Under the pieces are notes generated by a model. That model was not told where the DNA came from and did not search any database. It saw only the letters and a list, made by a program, of their open reading frames with translations. From Steromphala cineraria (taxonomy: Eukaryota; Mollusca; Gastropoda; Trochida; Trochidae), in the NCBI GenBank assembly GCA_916613615.1, contig OU744730.1, forward strand, positions 34,209,315-34,273,314: 64,000 nucleotides of DNA, read 5' to 3'. Positions 49,259-61,921 of the stretch are shown here, one piece after another. The stretch's first letter is position 1. Each line of letters opens with the position of its first letter. The position numbers and the translations under genes were made by a program.

Positions 49259-52200
49259 GACAAGGAAGATCGCACAAGTTTCTTGGGTTATAATGGGTCT
49301 TAGTTTCAACAGCTGCAGGCATGAGGTCACAACGATACGCTGGGGCATTGGTGTTGTAAATTTCATAAAATAAAGACAATTTACGATATATTCTTCTTTT
49401 ATGTACATCTTAGGATTATCTAACCAAACGTGTACAGCATACCATTAATGTGCATACACTAAAATAAAGGTGTTTTGAGAAACACTTTCAGTTCATCTGG
49501 CTTGAATTTAAGATTAGCAATATGGGGTTCAATTCAGAATCGGAAAGGTGTGACGTTTAAGACAACATAACGAAAGACTAATTCACTTTTGTTATATCAT
49601 GTATTAAGGGGAGTATTGTTTAGTTTTTGAATTTATTGTCTACTAAATTGTCTACGATAAAATGATAGACAAACGTGAATAATTAAAATAAATCAAACTA
49701 AGATAAATTGCAAAACAGAGAAAGAACAGACAGACTGTCTACCAAGAACACGGGACTAGACCAGACCTGCAATAGGGGGGGGGGGGTGGGGGGGAATAAT
49801 ATGTCAATATAAGCTTTTATGCAAAATGCATCACATTAAAACATTAATAGTTTTATTAAGAGGATATTATTAACAAAGTTTCCCATGAAACAAACAATGC
49901 AATCAATATATTTGAAGAAAAACGTATTTTCACGGAGAATATTCGACCATATATTGTTCATATCTTACACATTATTAACATTCAAAGAATGAAAGTGTTA
50001 ATGTACATTTCATTATTGGTAAAATGATAATCAGGAACTACCTGGTCAATATACATAAACATCTTACACTTTCAAAGAAGTTTTGATGTAAGGAACACGT
50101 ACGCGCAGTTCTTGCATAGCGATTCAAACATACGTGTCTCTTAAACATACACAAACGTTTTCATATGATGTGATTACCTATCCCCAGGTAAACAATCAAA
50201 CAATCAGTGGTACACACTATCAGTATAGGCTTGAGACACTGTTCAGATTCACAGATTACATTCCACAAGTAATTGGAGAATCTAGCAGTGTACGCTATGC
50301 AAGTGAAGCTTATCTTGCAGTGTACGCTATGCAATACGACATTATCTACGAGTGTTGCTATGGCAGTGTAGCGTGGTCAATGTACAAGAGAGGAGTTTGA
50401 GTGAGATTGACAACAAAGATTGAAGACAATTAAGGTCAGATACTGATACACGATAGCGCTTGTTATCACATTTCAAAGGCGTTGTATTTACTATAGCTGT
50501 AAAATCATTTTTTATATTTCATGTAGCATGCGAGACCATGTCATTTATTGTAATGCACTCATGAAATGTTGTAATACTGTTTTCTCATAGATGATTCTAT
50601 TCTATTCTTATAAACATGTCCATGCCTTATCTGATAAAATATCTTATTTCCATAATAAGATATTATAATATATTTTCTCTTAAAACATTATTCATCACTC
50701 CATTTTCTTATGATATTTTCTAGTACATTGTGCACAATATTCCAAAAATTCTTATAAGATAGGAAATAGAGTATAAGAGTATTTACCTTAGATAAAATCG
50801 ATAAGTAGCTAACACTGTAAACATGTTTATAATACGATAATCACACACAAACAAATGCTGACCTCAGCAGGAATGCGTCCACTATGCACAGTGTTGATTT
50901 CATTCATTACTACACTGGAGAAACCAGCCCGGGAATTCTTCATTTATTAGGGCAACATGCATGTATGTGTGTAATGTTAGGAATGAGAATTGGAATTTCC
51001 TTTATTAACGTTAGTATTTTGCTTTGATTATAATAGATAGTTTTTTATCTATTTATCTAGATACTACATGAGTAGCGAAAATTAAGACTTTTGTTACTTT
51101 TCTGAAAAAAATATCATAAAGAAAAAAGGATAGTTAACGTTATTTGTTATTTGTTGTCAAACAGTACAAATATTTTCAATACGCTGTTTCTAAACGAAAC
51201 GTGCTACTGACATATATTGTTATTGTTGATGTGAGTAGCCTGTTTATAAATTGTCAATTTAAACAGATACACCGTCTTGGGTTTTCTGTTCGATATGTTT
51301 CAAAATGTTTCGTTGATTTGAAATAACAAATCTGTCAATCATGTTTATTGAATAAGGTTGTCCCCCGAACATGTTGGTCGGGTAATGAGAACAAGACGGG
51401 CAGGTAGATAGGAACAATGAATAACAAAATATGTAAATATCGTCTCGTAAATGTCACAATCTCCTTTCTCATACAGCGAAAACCTGTAAAAACACACGTC
51501 CGTGTCATAGTAATGCTTCTTTTGTTTCATTTTTATGTTGCTAGATTTAGGAAAATGAATTTGTCATGACTCCATACATTGATGCTGATACATCGCTAAA
51601 ATAGGACATGACGCAACATCACTTTTCTTCATTTGAATCTTGTTTATAATCCGTTTAAAATGTCGAATCTAACGATTTTTAACAACGTTCCTATTTATTT
51701 TCATTATACATATGATAAGACATTTGGATTTGGTTACTTAACATTGCCACGAGGAATCATGGTACTAAAAGGTAAATTCTACCAGTCGCTCAGAGTACAA
51801 CGAGCAAGGATAAGTTTAAGATATCTAGTAAACATAATGAAGATCACTATAAAGTATTGCGTTGTAGGTGTGAACTTGACAACTTAATTCTGTCTTTCAA
51901 TACCGCTCAGACGATCTGAATTCTATGAGCTTCTGTTGGCTTCTCTGTAGATTTCTTTCTAGTCCAGTTTGGACCTCCTCTCTAAAATTTTGCAATTTCT
52001 CTCTGCGACTCTATATACTATATGTGTGGCTCTCTCGCAGCTCTCGTTTAGTGACTCTCTGAGAATATTATTGTTCATACAAGACAACAGTAACGTACTG
52101 TTTGGAATCGACGCTAACCACAAAAGGTAGCTGAATGTAAATAATTGCTTAATGTTAAACAACATAAATTTCCATTGCAATTATGCCTTGTGTTATTGAT

Positions 52201-52687
52201 CCAAACAATACACTCAGGCGCCTATGGTGCACGGACATTACAACATAATCCACCCGATACGATTGTAGTCAAGGCATTTGAAGCACAAGTATGACAAAAT
52301 AGTCAGCCTTCCGAACCCTGTGTATGCGTAATACATGGCACCTAGGTTATACAGTCAGGCATCGATACCTCACTGTATTCTAACATTATATACTGTAGTA
52401 GCGTTGCTCAAGCCTATCCCAGATGCCCTTGATTATATCATCTGGGCGATTTAATAATCAAAAAGCTTGAATATATTTTTTTCACAAAATTTATCACATC
52501 TAAAAAAACGTTTTGGTGATGCGGTGTACCTTCATTTATTATTCTAAAAATATTTCGTAACCTAAATTGTTGGTATTAGTTCGATTTACCAAAAATACAG
52601 TGCTGAGATCCTAATTTCGATCTCTCCTCTTTCCCCATCCTTTTTTTCGGATTCAATTTCAGTAAAATCCTTGGTAAGCGGGTCACG

Positions 52688-52736
52688 ATGGAGGAAACGG
52701 CGCCATTTGGAGGTCAAAAGAACTTGTTTTTACAAG
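52688..52736 (+). CDS. Weak candidate first coding exon, unknown gene
   Basis: An ATG in fair context (CACGATGG) opens 16 codons (MEETAPFGGQKNLFLQ) that end at a donor-like ACAAG|GTAAAA, leaving one overhanging base. Local composition rises in GC around it. I found no phase-matched second exon and do not recognise the peptide. It is reported because start context and donor coincide, but short segments like this arise by chance. Confidence 0.2.
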
Positions 52737-53466
52737 GTAAAATTCTATTCTGTTACTTTGCTCAGTTATATAATCTGTTATATTTAAGTTCAAGAGTTAC
52801 AATATGATTTCCATTTTCTTAATCCCGACCTTTTTTATCGAAAAATAAGGCAAATAAAGGAGCTGGAGTTGGCACAGAAAAATATTCATTCCATACGAAT
52901 AATCAGACGTTTGATTGTACGGTAGTGGCGAGGTTACAAGCCTTTGTGATGAGAACATAGTAACTATGCTTCCTTTTTAATAACTCAAACAGTGTTTAGA
53001 AACTTGTAATGTTAGAGTTTCTTAAGTATTTTGGATGGTATTTTGCAATTCTTTGAAATACTCTGAGGAACATATAATTTTAATTATATTGTATCAATTT
53101 TACATTCAAATGGAAAATGAAATTTGTTTTCTAAAAAATCTTTACAATTTAGTACTACATTTTTTGGTGTCTCTGAAATCGATCAAATATTGTACCTTTA
53201 TACAGTTTATATTGGCAGTGCACCTATTCTCAACATTGTTATTCTACGCCTTATATCTTTATTTTAAAAAGTAACTATGGTTATATACGAAATACGTTTT
53301 GATTCTTGAATAAAAACTAAGCGAAGAACATTTGTGCATTTTTCAGAAAATGCGAATTGAAACAGAAAACAAATTTGTTATCTTTCATTTCATATAGTAT
53401 TAGGGTAGGGTCTTATGAGTCTGTTTGTCTTTCTAACGCAGTATTTAAGCGATACATGTCCCTGTG

Positions 53467-53982
53467 ACTCCGGGTTCATATCAAACACGTGGACACTCCG
53501 GGTTCATATCCAGCAAGTGAACACTCCGGGTTCATATCCAAAACGTGGACACTTCGGGTTCATATCCAACACGTGAACACTCCGGGTTCATATCCAACAC
53601 GTGGACGCTCCGGGTTCATATCCAACACGTGGACACTCCGGGTACATATATCCAACACGTGGACACTCCGGGTACATATATCCAACACGTGGACACTCCG
53701 GGTTCATATCCAACACGTGGACACTCCGGGTACATATCCAACACGTGGACACTCCGGGTTCATATCCAACACGTGGACACTCCGGGTTCATATCCAAAAC
53801 GTGGACACTTCGGGTTGATATCCAACAAGTGGACACTCCGGGTACATATCCAACACGTGGACACTCCGGGTTTATATCCAACACGTGGACCTTTGGGGTT
53901 CATATCCAACACGTGGACCTTTGGGGTTCATATCCAACACGTGGACACTCGGGGTTCATATCCAACACGTGGACGCTCCGGT
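53467..53982 (+). repeat. 18-unit minisatellite, 28-bp period, with E-box in most units
   Basis: Units of the form CCGGGTTCATATCCAA + CACGTGGACACT repeat 18 times, mostly 28 bp (two units are 30 bp with an extra TA; a few are 27 or 29). The palindrome CACGTG, the core bHLH/E-box site, is intact in 14 of 18 units. Because 28 is not a multiple of 3, the array is open through long stretches of all three plus frames and one minus frame, giving 98-152-residue open frames. These are a consequence of the repeat and not evidence of a gene. Confidence 0.95.
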
Positions 53983-55812
53983 TGCTTTCCCAAGCTCTTT
54001 TAGAAGTAATACCATAATATACATTAGGAGAGTTACGGCGCCCGATTAATACCGGTTTGGTGAATGCTTCCCTTTTATGCAAAGGAATAACAATGCTGAG
54101 AAATGATAAATCGAAAAGTAGGGCCTACCAATGTTGCTGAAAAGTGATAACAAATTGTATAATTGCGGTTTTGACTGCCGTTCACCAATAAGTCAAAGGT
54201 AATATTAGAAACTACCGTCAAGCAGACAGAAAGGCAAATTACGCTTCGATGTTATTGATAGATTTTATAAATTGCTTTTATTTAAAACGGACAAGTATTT
54301 CAAATTCTGCACATATATGATTCTGCATTAGGCATTTGGGACCGGATTGAGGGGATCGTTCCTTTAACAAGATTCCTCTGAAAAATGCAATCGGATAATG
54401 CATGGGTCGACGGGTTCGACTTGCGTCAGGAAAATACCCCATATTAAATATAATCACCATACAATTTTCCTGTCTCGTTTTCCCAATCCCTTGCGTTTTT
54501 CAGGGATATTATCCTTAAAGTATATCATGCGTCAAAATCTGAATTCACTTGAGTAGAAGATAAAATCATTTCGTCAACTTCTCCCCGAGTAGACGATAGT
54601 TTGGCTCGGTTGTTGGTTTTGAAACATGATAAGGTGTAATTTCCTGCAAATTGCCTCTTTCGAATATCTCGCCGTGTTTGCATATCTTACCCATTCACGT
54701 TTGAAAGCGGTAACCGACGCTACAATGACGAGGCTGTTCAAGTCCTCGGCATTTTAAAAACTTTTATGAATATTTGAGGTTGAAGCTTCTCATTGAATAT
54801 TATATTTGTAAGGCAAAAATTATGTATGAAAAAGGCTTTAAAGTGTATTATGAACTTCACTTGAGTATTATTTTTTTGTTTATGTCATACACATTAATAC
54901 AGTTAAAGTATTTAATGCTGTAACGAATAATATATATATGCGAATGAATTTTATTAAGTATCATTTACTGTACCTGACTGAATGCTGGAATAAAAAAAAA
55001 GAAAAAAAAAAGAGTATCATTCACTGTATTATTTGATTGTATAAATTTAAAAATGAAGAAGAGATTTTGTAAAAACAAACATATTTGTATGAGTTTTGTG
55101 GTTAAGATTTTATCGTAAAAAGACACGTCATTCTCTCGTAACAGAGAGAGAACATGGCGTTCAAAGAAAAATGTAGGTTGAACGATCAAAGACATACAAG
55201 GCGTTCTTGGGAGCGAGAACAAATATTTTAAGGACGCTTCTAACAATTGTGCTATAACGCCTTCGTAGCTAAATGTAGTCCAGGTTCAGGGCTGTAAATA
55301 AAAAGGAGCCTTTAATACAGTCTAGGTTCTCCTTCAGCAAGTCTAGGCTACAGCAATTTACAATTATGAAATGAGGAGACCAAGAAATAAAATTTTTGAA
55401 AAGCATGTAATTATTTCAAAAATAATATATTTCATAGACTTAATTTTAGTCTAGCTGTAATGCTACGGTCACACTTACACGATGTCATCCGCGATGTATC
55501 ACGTGCAACTTCATCTTGATATGCACCTATGTGTTCTGGATACACACGCCATTCACACTTACAACGAACTTGATGTGCACTTGGCTTTTCGGCGAAGGTC
55601 GTAATGAGCTACATGTTCAAAACCGGCTTTCGCGATCATCGGGAAACATCGTGAAATACACGCACTATGCACGTGGTGCATACGTGTTACATCGTACTTT
55701 ACTCTTGTTTATCGTAGTATTATCGTGAGCAAATTGTTATTATGATGCTCCCGTCAACTGTACGAATAGGAAGTGCTAATTCCGAGCATAAAGCGTCTTT
55801 AGCAAGACACCA
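53983..55812. other. Intergenic stretch, nothing identified
   Basis: AT-rich sequence with an A-rich tract (54989-55012). At 55460-55480 there is a GCTACGGTCACACTTACACG stretch resembling the end of DNA transposons found in marine invertebrates, but no matching inverted end was found. Confidence 0.5.
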
Positions 55813-56176
55813 TTAAAGGGGCAGTAGCACGTTTTTTGATAATTTTATATTTTAAAATTTTCACTTATAATTGTAAGTTAATGCTAAATGTATTATTTTG
55901 ACAGTGTCAAAAATCCCATTACACACACCAGTCATCCATAGTCAGAGGACAAAGTACGAAGATTCAAATAAAATCCATTGGCGGCCATTTTGTGTGAACA
56001 CCTTTAATTCATTTTGTGTAAGAAAAAGGAATCGCATGGCTAAACTTTACGCTATATATTTGAATTATTACTGCTCCATTTAGTTTAAATACATTGTCTT
56101 TCAATTGGAACCATTAAATTTCATTTTCCTGACATCATCTTATATTCCCCCTAAAAACGTGCTACTGCCCCTTTAA
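55813..56176. mobile_element. MITE with TTAA target duplication (356 bp)
   Basis: The terminal inverted repeat AGGGGCAGTAGCACGTTTTT occurs at 55817-55836, with its exact complement at 56153-56172. Both ends are flanked by TTAA (55813-55816 and 56173-56176). A TTAA duplication suggests piggyBac-like mobilisation, although the palindromic TTAAA/TTTAA junctions also allow a 2-3-bp reading. The interior has one short open frame (55898-56083) with no transposase similarity that I can see. Confidence 0.8.
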
Positions 56177-56507
56177 GTGTTTACCACGATATTCAAGTGC
56201 TCTTTAAGAAGAATGGAACAATTACCCCCAAAAGGCAAATCAGATAATTAGTTTACCAGTATATAGGGCGTATTGAAATAAACAAAGATGTCTTAAAAGT
56301 TGTTTCAGTAGCTTTCTACTGATAAAAGGTTGTTTGCTCTCATGCTTTAAGAAACTTCTTTACACCAAACTTTATTTATGATTCATTAACTGAAGAATTG
56401 ATTACACAATTTCAATAGTCAGATTGTCTGTTATCTCTCAAGTGTGCAAGTTAACTGTGATAGACTTACCTAGTTTCATTTTCACTAGTAGATTTATTGA
56501 AATTATT

Positions 56508-57400
56508 TATTTATTGAAATGACAGCCATACCTTTCATTAACTCCAACCTCCACACCAAGAAACTTGTATTCGCTGTCTACTAATGCTATGAGAACGATG
56601 CTGTGGAACCCCTTGTAGTTAAAATAGAGGGAACAAAATTCAGAAGGCGCTCTAATAGCTATGTGTTTACCGTCTATAGTGCACCAAGTCAGTTACGGAA
56701 TTCCATCTTTTGGAAAATCGATCAGCAATATTTTTCCATTCATTCCCATTTGATGGACACTGGAAGAATAATGACAAAAAAGGAAGAGTTTCTTTTATAA
56801 CCCCGACCAATTTGTCTGACTGATTGCAGAAAATTATTCATCCTAATATTCTTTTCAAAATCTGCACATTTCTTTTACCTTGTTAGGAGAGATGAAAAGA
56901 AAAGATACAGAATTACAAGAGATAGAAATGTACATTTTATGAGAAAATACTTCGTCTGACCAATTGCAGAAAAACATTCATTCTTCTCAATTCCCCTTTT
57001 TGGGGGGTCAAATGCTGTGCAAGAGACGTCTACTTAGGAAGTGAAAAATAATTGAGTTGGCCAGGGATGCACAGTGAGGGGTATAAGTGAGCCACGCTCA
57101 CCTTTTTGATTGTTTTTAAGATATGAAAGTATTATTTAGAAAGTACTTATTGATTCATTGAAATAACTTTTTAATTAATGCAAAAGCAGTAGTCAAACGT
57201 TACCTCCAGAAATTCTTCAGAAAACGTTTCGATTATTGCGTTGCAAGTCTCAGGAATAATGCCAGAAATGCTAGAGTTTTGTAGGAGTCTCCGGTTGCAA
57301 TATATCGAAGGTTTTATTCGTGAAAGTTTTATTCGATTTTGTTTAACTGATTCTTTTCAACAGGGTGTCAAATATGTCAGGGTCCTCCCGAAAAAAATAC
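56508..57400 (-). pseudogene. PIF/Harbinger transposase relic (two exons, broken)
   Basis: The minus strand shows the family's blocks in order. First is YFFREDPDIFDTLL (about 57397-57350), then IATGDSY (near 57300), then SSISGIIPETCNAIIETFSE and EFLE up to 57204. Next comes a GT-AG intron (57203-56760), and then CPSNGNEWKNIADRFSKRWN. After a frame change follow IDGKHIAIRAPSEF, SLYFNYKGFHSIVLIALVDS and EYKFLGVEVG. The D of IDGKH and the D of LVDS are the first two residues of the DDE catalytic triad; the third acidic residue and the C-terminus are lost at a stop near 56508. At least two frame disruptions and an internal deletion after DSYK show it is inactive. Harbinger elements normally pair this enzyme with a Myb/SANT-like protein, which I do not see here. 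Confidence 0.85.
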
Positions 57401-59387
57401 TGAGAGCAATACAGAGAAAGCTCCTGCTGCAATGTTCCATAAAACCCCAATATGTCACGCCGCAACAGCCATGATCTATTCCAGTTTTTTGTTGCTGATA
57501 TCATGGGCTTGATATTACCCAAATTACATCAAAAGTATAATATATAAATTGGAGTAATATATCATTAACTTTAAAGAAATATCAAAATGACAACAAAAAT
57601 TAAAAACATAAAAGTAAATATCATTAATGACATACAATGTAATTATTTCAATATTTTCGAAATAGACAACCTTTCCCATATTCACATTCACCTCAAGCTA
57701 CAAAATGAGATAATCTTCATATAAATGGTAGACATCTTTGCTACCTCTAGTTCTAAATCCTTTGATAGCATCTTGACACTGACACTGACTTTAGTAGATT
57801 GAGCCTTAGGCTAATTTAAGATAATCAACTTAAGAAACTTAATTGATGAAAATTACTTAATTTTCCAATAACTCAGACATGCCAAATCATAAACCATCTA
57901 GGATGTTAGAAATACTTGACATCAAAAGTTTGACCAATGAGCTTCATTTAGCTTTATAAACCCTGATAGAGATTAGAATATTCAGTTGCAGTTTGGGAAT
58001 CATACCTTACACATCTCAAGACTACTCCGGCTGAGTTACTATTTGGATTGTCATGCCCCTGGAATGGAAATCCAGCTGTTATCTACATTTTATATCTATG
58101 TTGTTATGTAAGTCATTTCTGTAAATAAATGTGTGAATATCTATTCCATGGACTTTGGATTTGTTCTGCCTAAAGTTAAATCCCCGTGAAAACTAGACAG
58201 TTAGACCATCAACCGGAATATCAAAAGTTGGGGCAGATGAGGATTACCCGAACCCTGCCTCTCCCATATGATACTTCTTTCGGAAATGCTTGGTGGCGAC
58301 ACTAATACTGTTACTAGCTTAACTAGAGATGACACGTCGACATCCATGATGGACCTTCCCTATAGGCTTACTGGTATTGTTTCATCTAGCCAAGAGAAGT
58401 AACGTGTCTGAAACCAACATTGATAAGGAGATATCATGTCGTATAAAACACGGCTACATCGTAATATCAACGTTTTAAGCACGTAGCAGCTCTTACATCA
58501 CGCGTTGTGAACACGCCCCTTTCTTGACAAATACGAACGCAAATCTTAGTAATAACGTTAGGCTCACTTTATGTGAACGTATTGTGTTAGTGATACACTC
58601 ACAGTACATCGTATCGTCGCATAACACCAACCTCGAGGCGGATATCTCCCCACGAACCCCGCCTTTGAATGGTATAACGAATTTATCTTACCGAATGTTT
58701 AACCTTACGCATATAATATGAAGATAAAGAATAAGAAAAAAGTCATTTTACTGTAGTTAGTTCAAAGCTACCGGTTGATCAAAAGTATAACCAACTTGAT
58801 TATGTGTTCGAGGTAACAAACATTGTACATTTCAAGACGCTCAATCTGCACGCTTTGTTCATGCTTTTTATGTGCCGGTGTATAAATGATTTATCGCCCC
58901 GCTGAAGAGGGCGATATCAGTATTTATCCAGGGTCACGTGGACCAATCAGAGATCGAGATTCTTACATGAGGTAGGATAACTACGTTTGTAAAACCAAAC
59001 ACATCACGCATGTATGTTAATTCAGCCTGTTTTACGACTGCAGTAAATGAGCTGCACGGGCTACACGGGCTATATGTATTGCGTTCAAGATGATCGGATA
59101 TCACGGCTTATCAGGATTAAAGAGCCACTCCGTGATTTTTATGACATTTTTTTAGCATTTGATGCAATCTAAATTAAATGCCATTTGTGGAGAAATCTAC
59201 TTTTTAAAGGTCAGATGTAATTAAAAATGACAAATATAATTTATGTTAGATATTGGTTTTCCATGAAAATATGAAAACATCTGCCTCATGAGTGCACAGC
59301 CCAAAGTACTTAAATACGTAATAGATATAACCTCTCAAACACTTTCAACTTCCTGCTGTTCTTGCTGTTTGAGAGAAGTTTCCAAAA
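57401..59387. other. Intergenic stretch, nothing identified
   Basis: AT-rich with scattered short open frames. Around 58880-58965 a GTATAAATGA, a CACGTG and a CCAATCAG occur close together on the plus strand, a loose promoter-like grouping about 420 bp upstream of the weak exon candidate at 59388. Confidence 0.4.
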
Positions 59388-59450
59388 ATGACCCGCCACC
59401 GGGGATCTTGTGATCATACTAACGACCTTATGACACTGGCTGGACTGTCG
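59388..59450 (+). CDS. Weak candidate coding exon, unknown gene
   Basis: An ATG (context AAAAATGA) followed by 21 codons (MTRHRGSCDHTNDLMTLAGL, then S) ends exactly at a consensus donor, TCG|GTAAGT, in phase 0. The peptide is not recognised and no downstream acceptor could be paired with confidence. A promoter-like cluster lies upstream at 58880-58965. It could be the first exon of a gene continuing on the plus strand, but this is unproven. Confidence 0.2.
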
Positions 59451-61374
59451 GTAAGTGACAATTAGAAATCTTTGTATCCGATCGTTCCTCTATAGTTGCA
59501 GCAGTTTGTTTTCACTGTCGGACGATTCTTCTGAACGCGCCAAGGCGAGTCTTGTGATGTATTCAGCTACGATCTCAACCTACATCTTCTTGGCTGACAT
59601 ATCCATCGGTCACAGCAACTTGAGCAGACAAATTCAATTTTGCGATGACACAAGAAATTCATCGTCAAAACCATGTCATTCAAAATAAAAGCGGTACCAA
59701 AATAATGTTGAAAAACTGCTCTTTCAAACATGAGAAATCGTATCCTCCGGATTAACATGCTTGTGGCGAGGAAATGTGAGAATCATATAAGCAAATGAAA
59801 TCATATCGTTTCCTATTGCTGCACTAACATGACAAATCACTTCGATGGTTTTAGTATAACCGAGGTGACTCTAAACGGTAAATATATTCGCCTGCTTGCG
59901 AATAAAAGTAAAACGTAATTGACATATCAAAAGAAACTTTATTAAAGAGTATGTACATATATCACAGACGGGCTTGGTGTCGCACAAAGTCTAACACAAA
60001 TAACAGATATCATCTGGACCTTGCTGAGGACAATCTCCATTTCATCAGCGGCTCCTGTCACAAGTAGTTTGAGTCAGCTCAGGGCTAGTCAAATCTAGCT
60101 TTCGAACGTCAACTTGACAAGAAGTATTGCTTTGTTTCTTATATTCCTCAATGGGATGGAGAGGTCTATATAGAACACGGGGTAAAACAACAAAGAAAAC
60201 AAGGAATATGATATATTTATTTTCGAATGATGAACTCTTTACTTATATTGTCCCGGACAAAAGAAATTATTCACTTACTAGTAATAAACTCTCACTGACA
60301 AAACCATAACCGATTGATAAGTATATAAATTGTTGTAAAATGTGTTTTTAGGCAGTTAGCCATTCCATGAGGAGGATAATTTTTGCCAGAAAATCCAGAA
60401 GAAATACTGAACTCTGATATCTACGTTTATAATTCTCTAGATAAATATAACATAATGACGTCAAACTAACGACACAACATGTCGACTTGACGTCCTTGGT
60501 TTGAACCTGTGTTACCTGTGTTACTGTGTTATGGTAAATCAACGAGTATTCTGCCAGACCATTACCTGATCAAGAGCATTAAAGCAATGTCTCGTCTCTA
60601 GTTTACTATACCATGTCAAGTCACGGCGAGGCCCCTCTCCACCTGAACCTTAGGGAGCTATACTGTTCCAAATGAACGTCTACTTTCTTCTGCCCAGTAG
60701 TTCATATCCCGTACATAGATTATTTTGGGAATTGATTTTATCTTGTACTTTCTTTCTCCTAATTTTCATTCAAACGATGTAATTACATGTAGTAATTTCA
60801 CACTAGAATCTTATATGAAATATCTTATTAAGACATTTCTCCTATATATATGACATTTATTACATATTGATACAAACATAAAGTAAAGTTGGATTATTCA
60901 GTTTGTAGAATAAGTAAATATTTATTTTATATAAGTTTGGTTTGCACAATCATATTAAAGTACGCTCGCTCTCTTAAACTGTACATGTCTACTTGTGGGA
61001 ACTGAACTATCTAAATAATACATGTATAAACCATTATAAAAGTTATTTATTAAATATTTACATTATTTTTGTTTTGCGTCCTATGAAAATAAATCAAAAT
61101 AAATAAACTTCAAAGACATTCTCGCTAAACAAATGAAAATAGCTAAACTTGACTGAATGAACTAATCTGACTTAACTTTAACATAGTCGCGTTAAATGTT
61201 CAAGTTCACTTATGAAATGAAACGAAACAAAATCATTAAAAGCATAAAACAATGATTAAAGATATAGATGGTATTGACGATGAGTAAAAAGGAAATCAAA
61301 GATCATAAGTCACACGAAAATGTCCTTTATGCGACTGGCTTGTTGAATTCTACTGATGACCCTGAAGGTCAAGT
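59451..61374. other. Non-coding stretch, includes 3' flank of the minus-strand gene
   Basis: The 3' UTR of the gene ending at 61375 should lie in the upper part of this interval. A minus-strand AATAAA occurs near 61043, so an untranslated tail of a few hundred bases is possible. The rest is AT-rich with no supportable gene. A minus-strand open run with acceptor and AATAAA at 59938-60054 was considered and left out. Confidence 0.45.
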
Positions 61375-61463
61375 TCAAGGACACGCTTGCTTATCTATCG
61401 TGAAGACTGTACACATCTCAAACGCCATGGAGTCGTGTTTTTGCATCAGGTCGTGGTACCTTT
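61375..61463 (-). CDS. Tandem DUF1330-like protein, last coding exon
   Basis: After the acceptor ttacag (ending 61464), the exon supplies 2 nt that complete a Glu codon with the single base left by the exon ending at 61922. It then has 28 codons (RYHDLMQKHDSMAFEMCTVF and TIDKQACP) and a TGA at 61375. The phase match and strong coding look support it even though no start codon lies in it. AFEMCTVFTI would form the last beta strand of the second alpha/beta domain. Confidence 0.75.
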
Positions 61464-61593
61464 CTGTAAAATGAAACCAAAGAGGTAAGAAAATGTAACA
61501 AAGGTATGGTTGTGAAACAAATGGACGAAAATTCGTAATATTACCAAAGGGCAGACAACTCGTGCATTATACTAATAGCATACATGATGTTCT

Positions 61594-61860
61594 CCAGCAA
61601 TGAAGTCTTTAACATAAATCTACAGACACATCTTACATCATAATCTTTAACGATATTGTATCCAGCAATGCCGGGAGTCTTGAACATACATCTACTGTCG
61701 CATCTTACACCATAAACGTCAAACGATATTGTATCCATCAATTATTATGGAGTGTTGAACAAATGTTTACTAGCATTTCAAACCATACGGTAAATAGATT
61801 TTGTACTATAACAGTGGAGTCTTCTACAAATGTTTACTGACATCTACCACCGTTCAAATC
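61594..61860. repeat. Degenerate ~70-bp tandem repeat, about four copies, in an intron
   Basis: Copies share TCCAGCAAT, then GTCTT(G/T)AACATA(A/C)ATCTAC, then CATCTTACAYCATAA, then CGATATTGTA. Two copies are clear (starting near 61594 and 61660), and two more decayed ones follow towards 61860. The repeat lies between the last two coding exons of the minus-strand gene. Confidence 0.6.
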
Positions 61861-61921
61861 TTGTCTGAGGTAAATACATATACACGCTGACGCTAGATGA
61901 ATGTTAGCGTCCACATTTTAC

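Larger units (their letters stand above)
47246..52687. other. Intergenic stretch, transposon remnants only
   Basis: Apart from the two MITE-like elements listed separately (47465-47796 and 48866-49258), this is AT-rich sequence with no supportable gene. Small features are a 14-bp direct duplication (TATCACGTCACTG, near 48046 and 48060), a G12-T-G7 tract (49775-49794), an 18-bp direct duplication GCAGTGTACGCTATGCAA (near 50286 and 50316), and an 11-bp-stem hairpin AATATCTTATT/AATAAGATATT near 50638-50664. Confidence 0.55.

Noticed and set aside
53489..54017. Repeat protein of 109-152 residues
   Set aside because: Open only because the 28-bp unit lacks stops in several frames. No start context or splice support.
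55460..55480. Transposon end (TACGGTCACACT)
   Set aside because: No inverted partner or target duplication could be found.
59938..60054. Minus-strand terminal exon with acceptor and AATAAA
   Set aside because: The 38-codon open run is within chance expectation, the peptide is not recognised, and no partner exon was found.
61893..61921. Stop codon at 61893 as the true end of the gene
   Set aside because: A donor at 61921 and a phase-matched exon at 61375-61463 complete the second domain's last strand. The read-through tail GKMWTLTFI is only intron.
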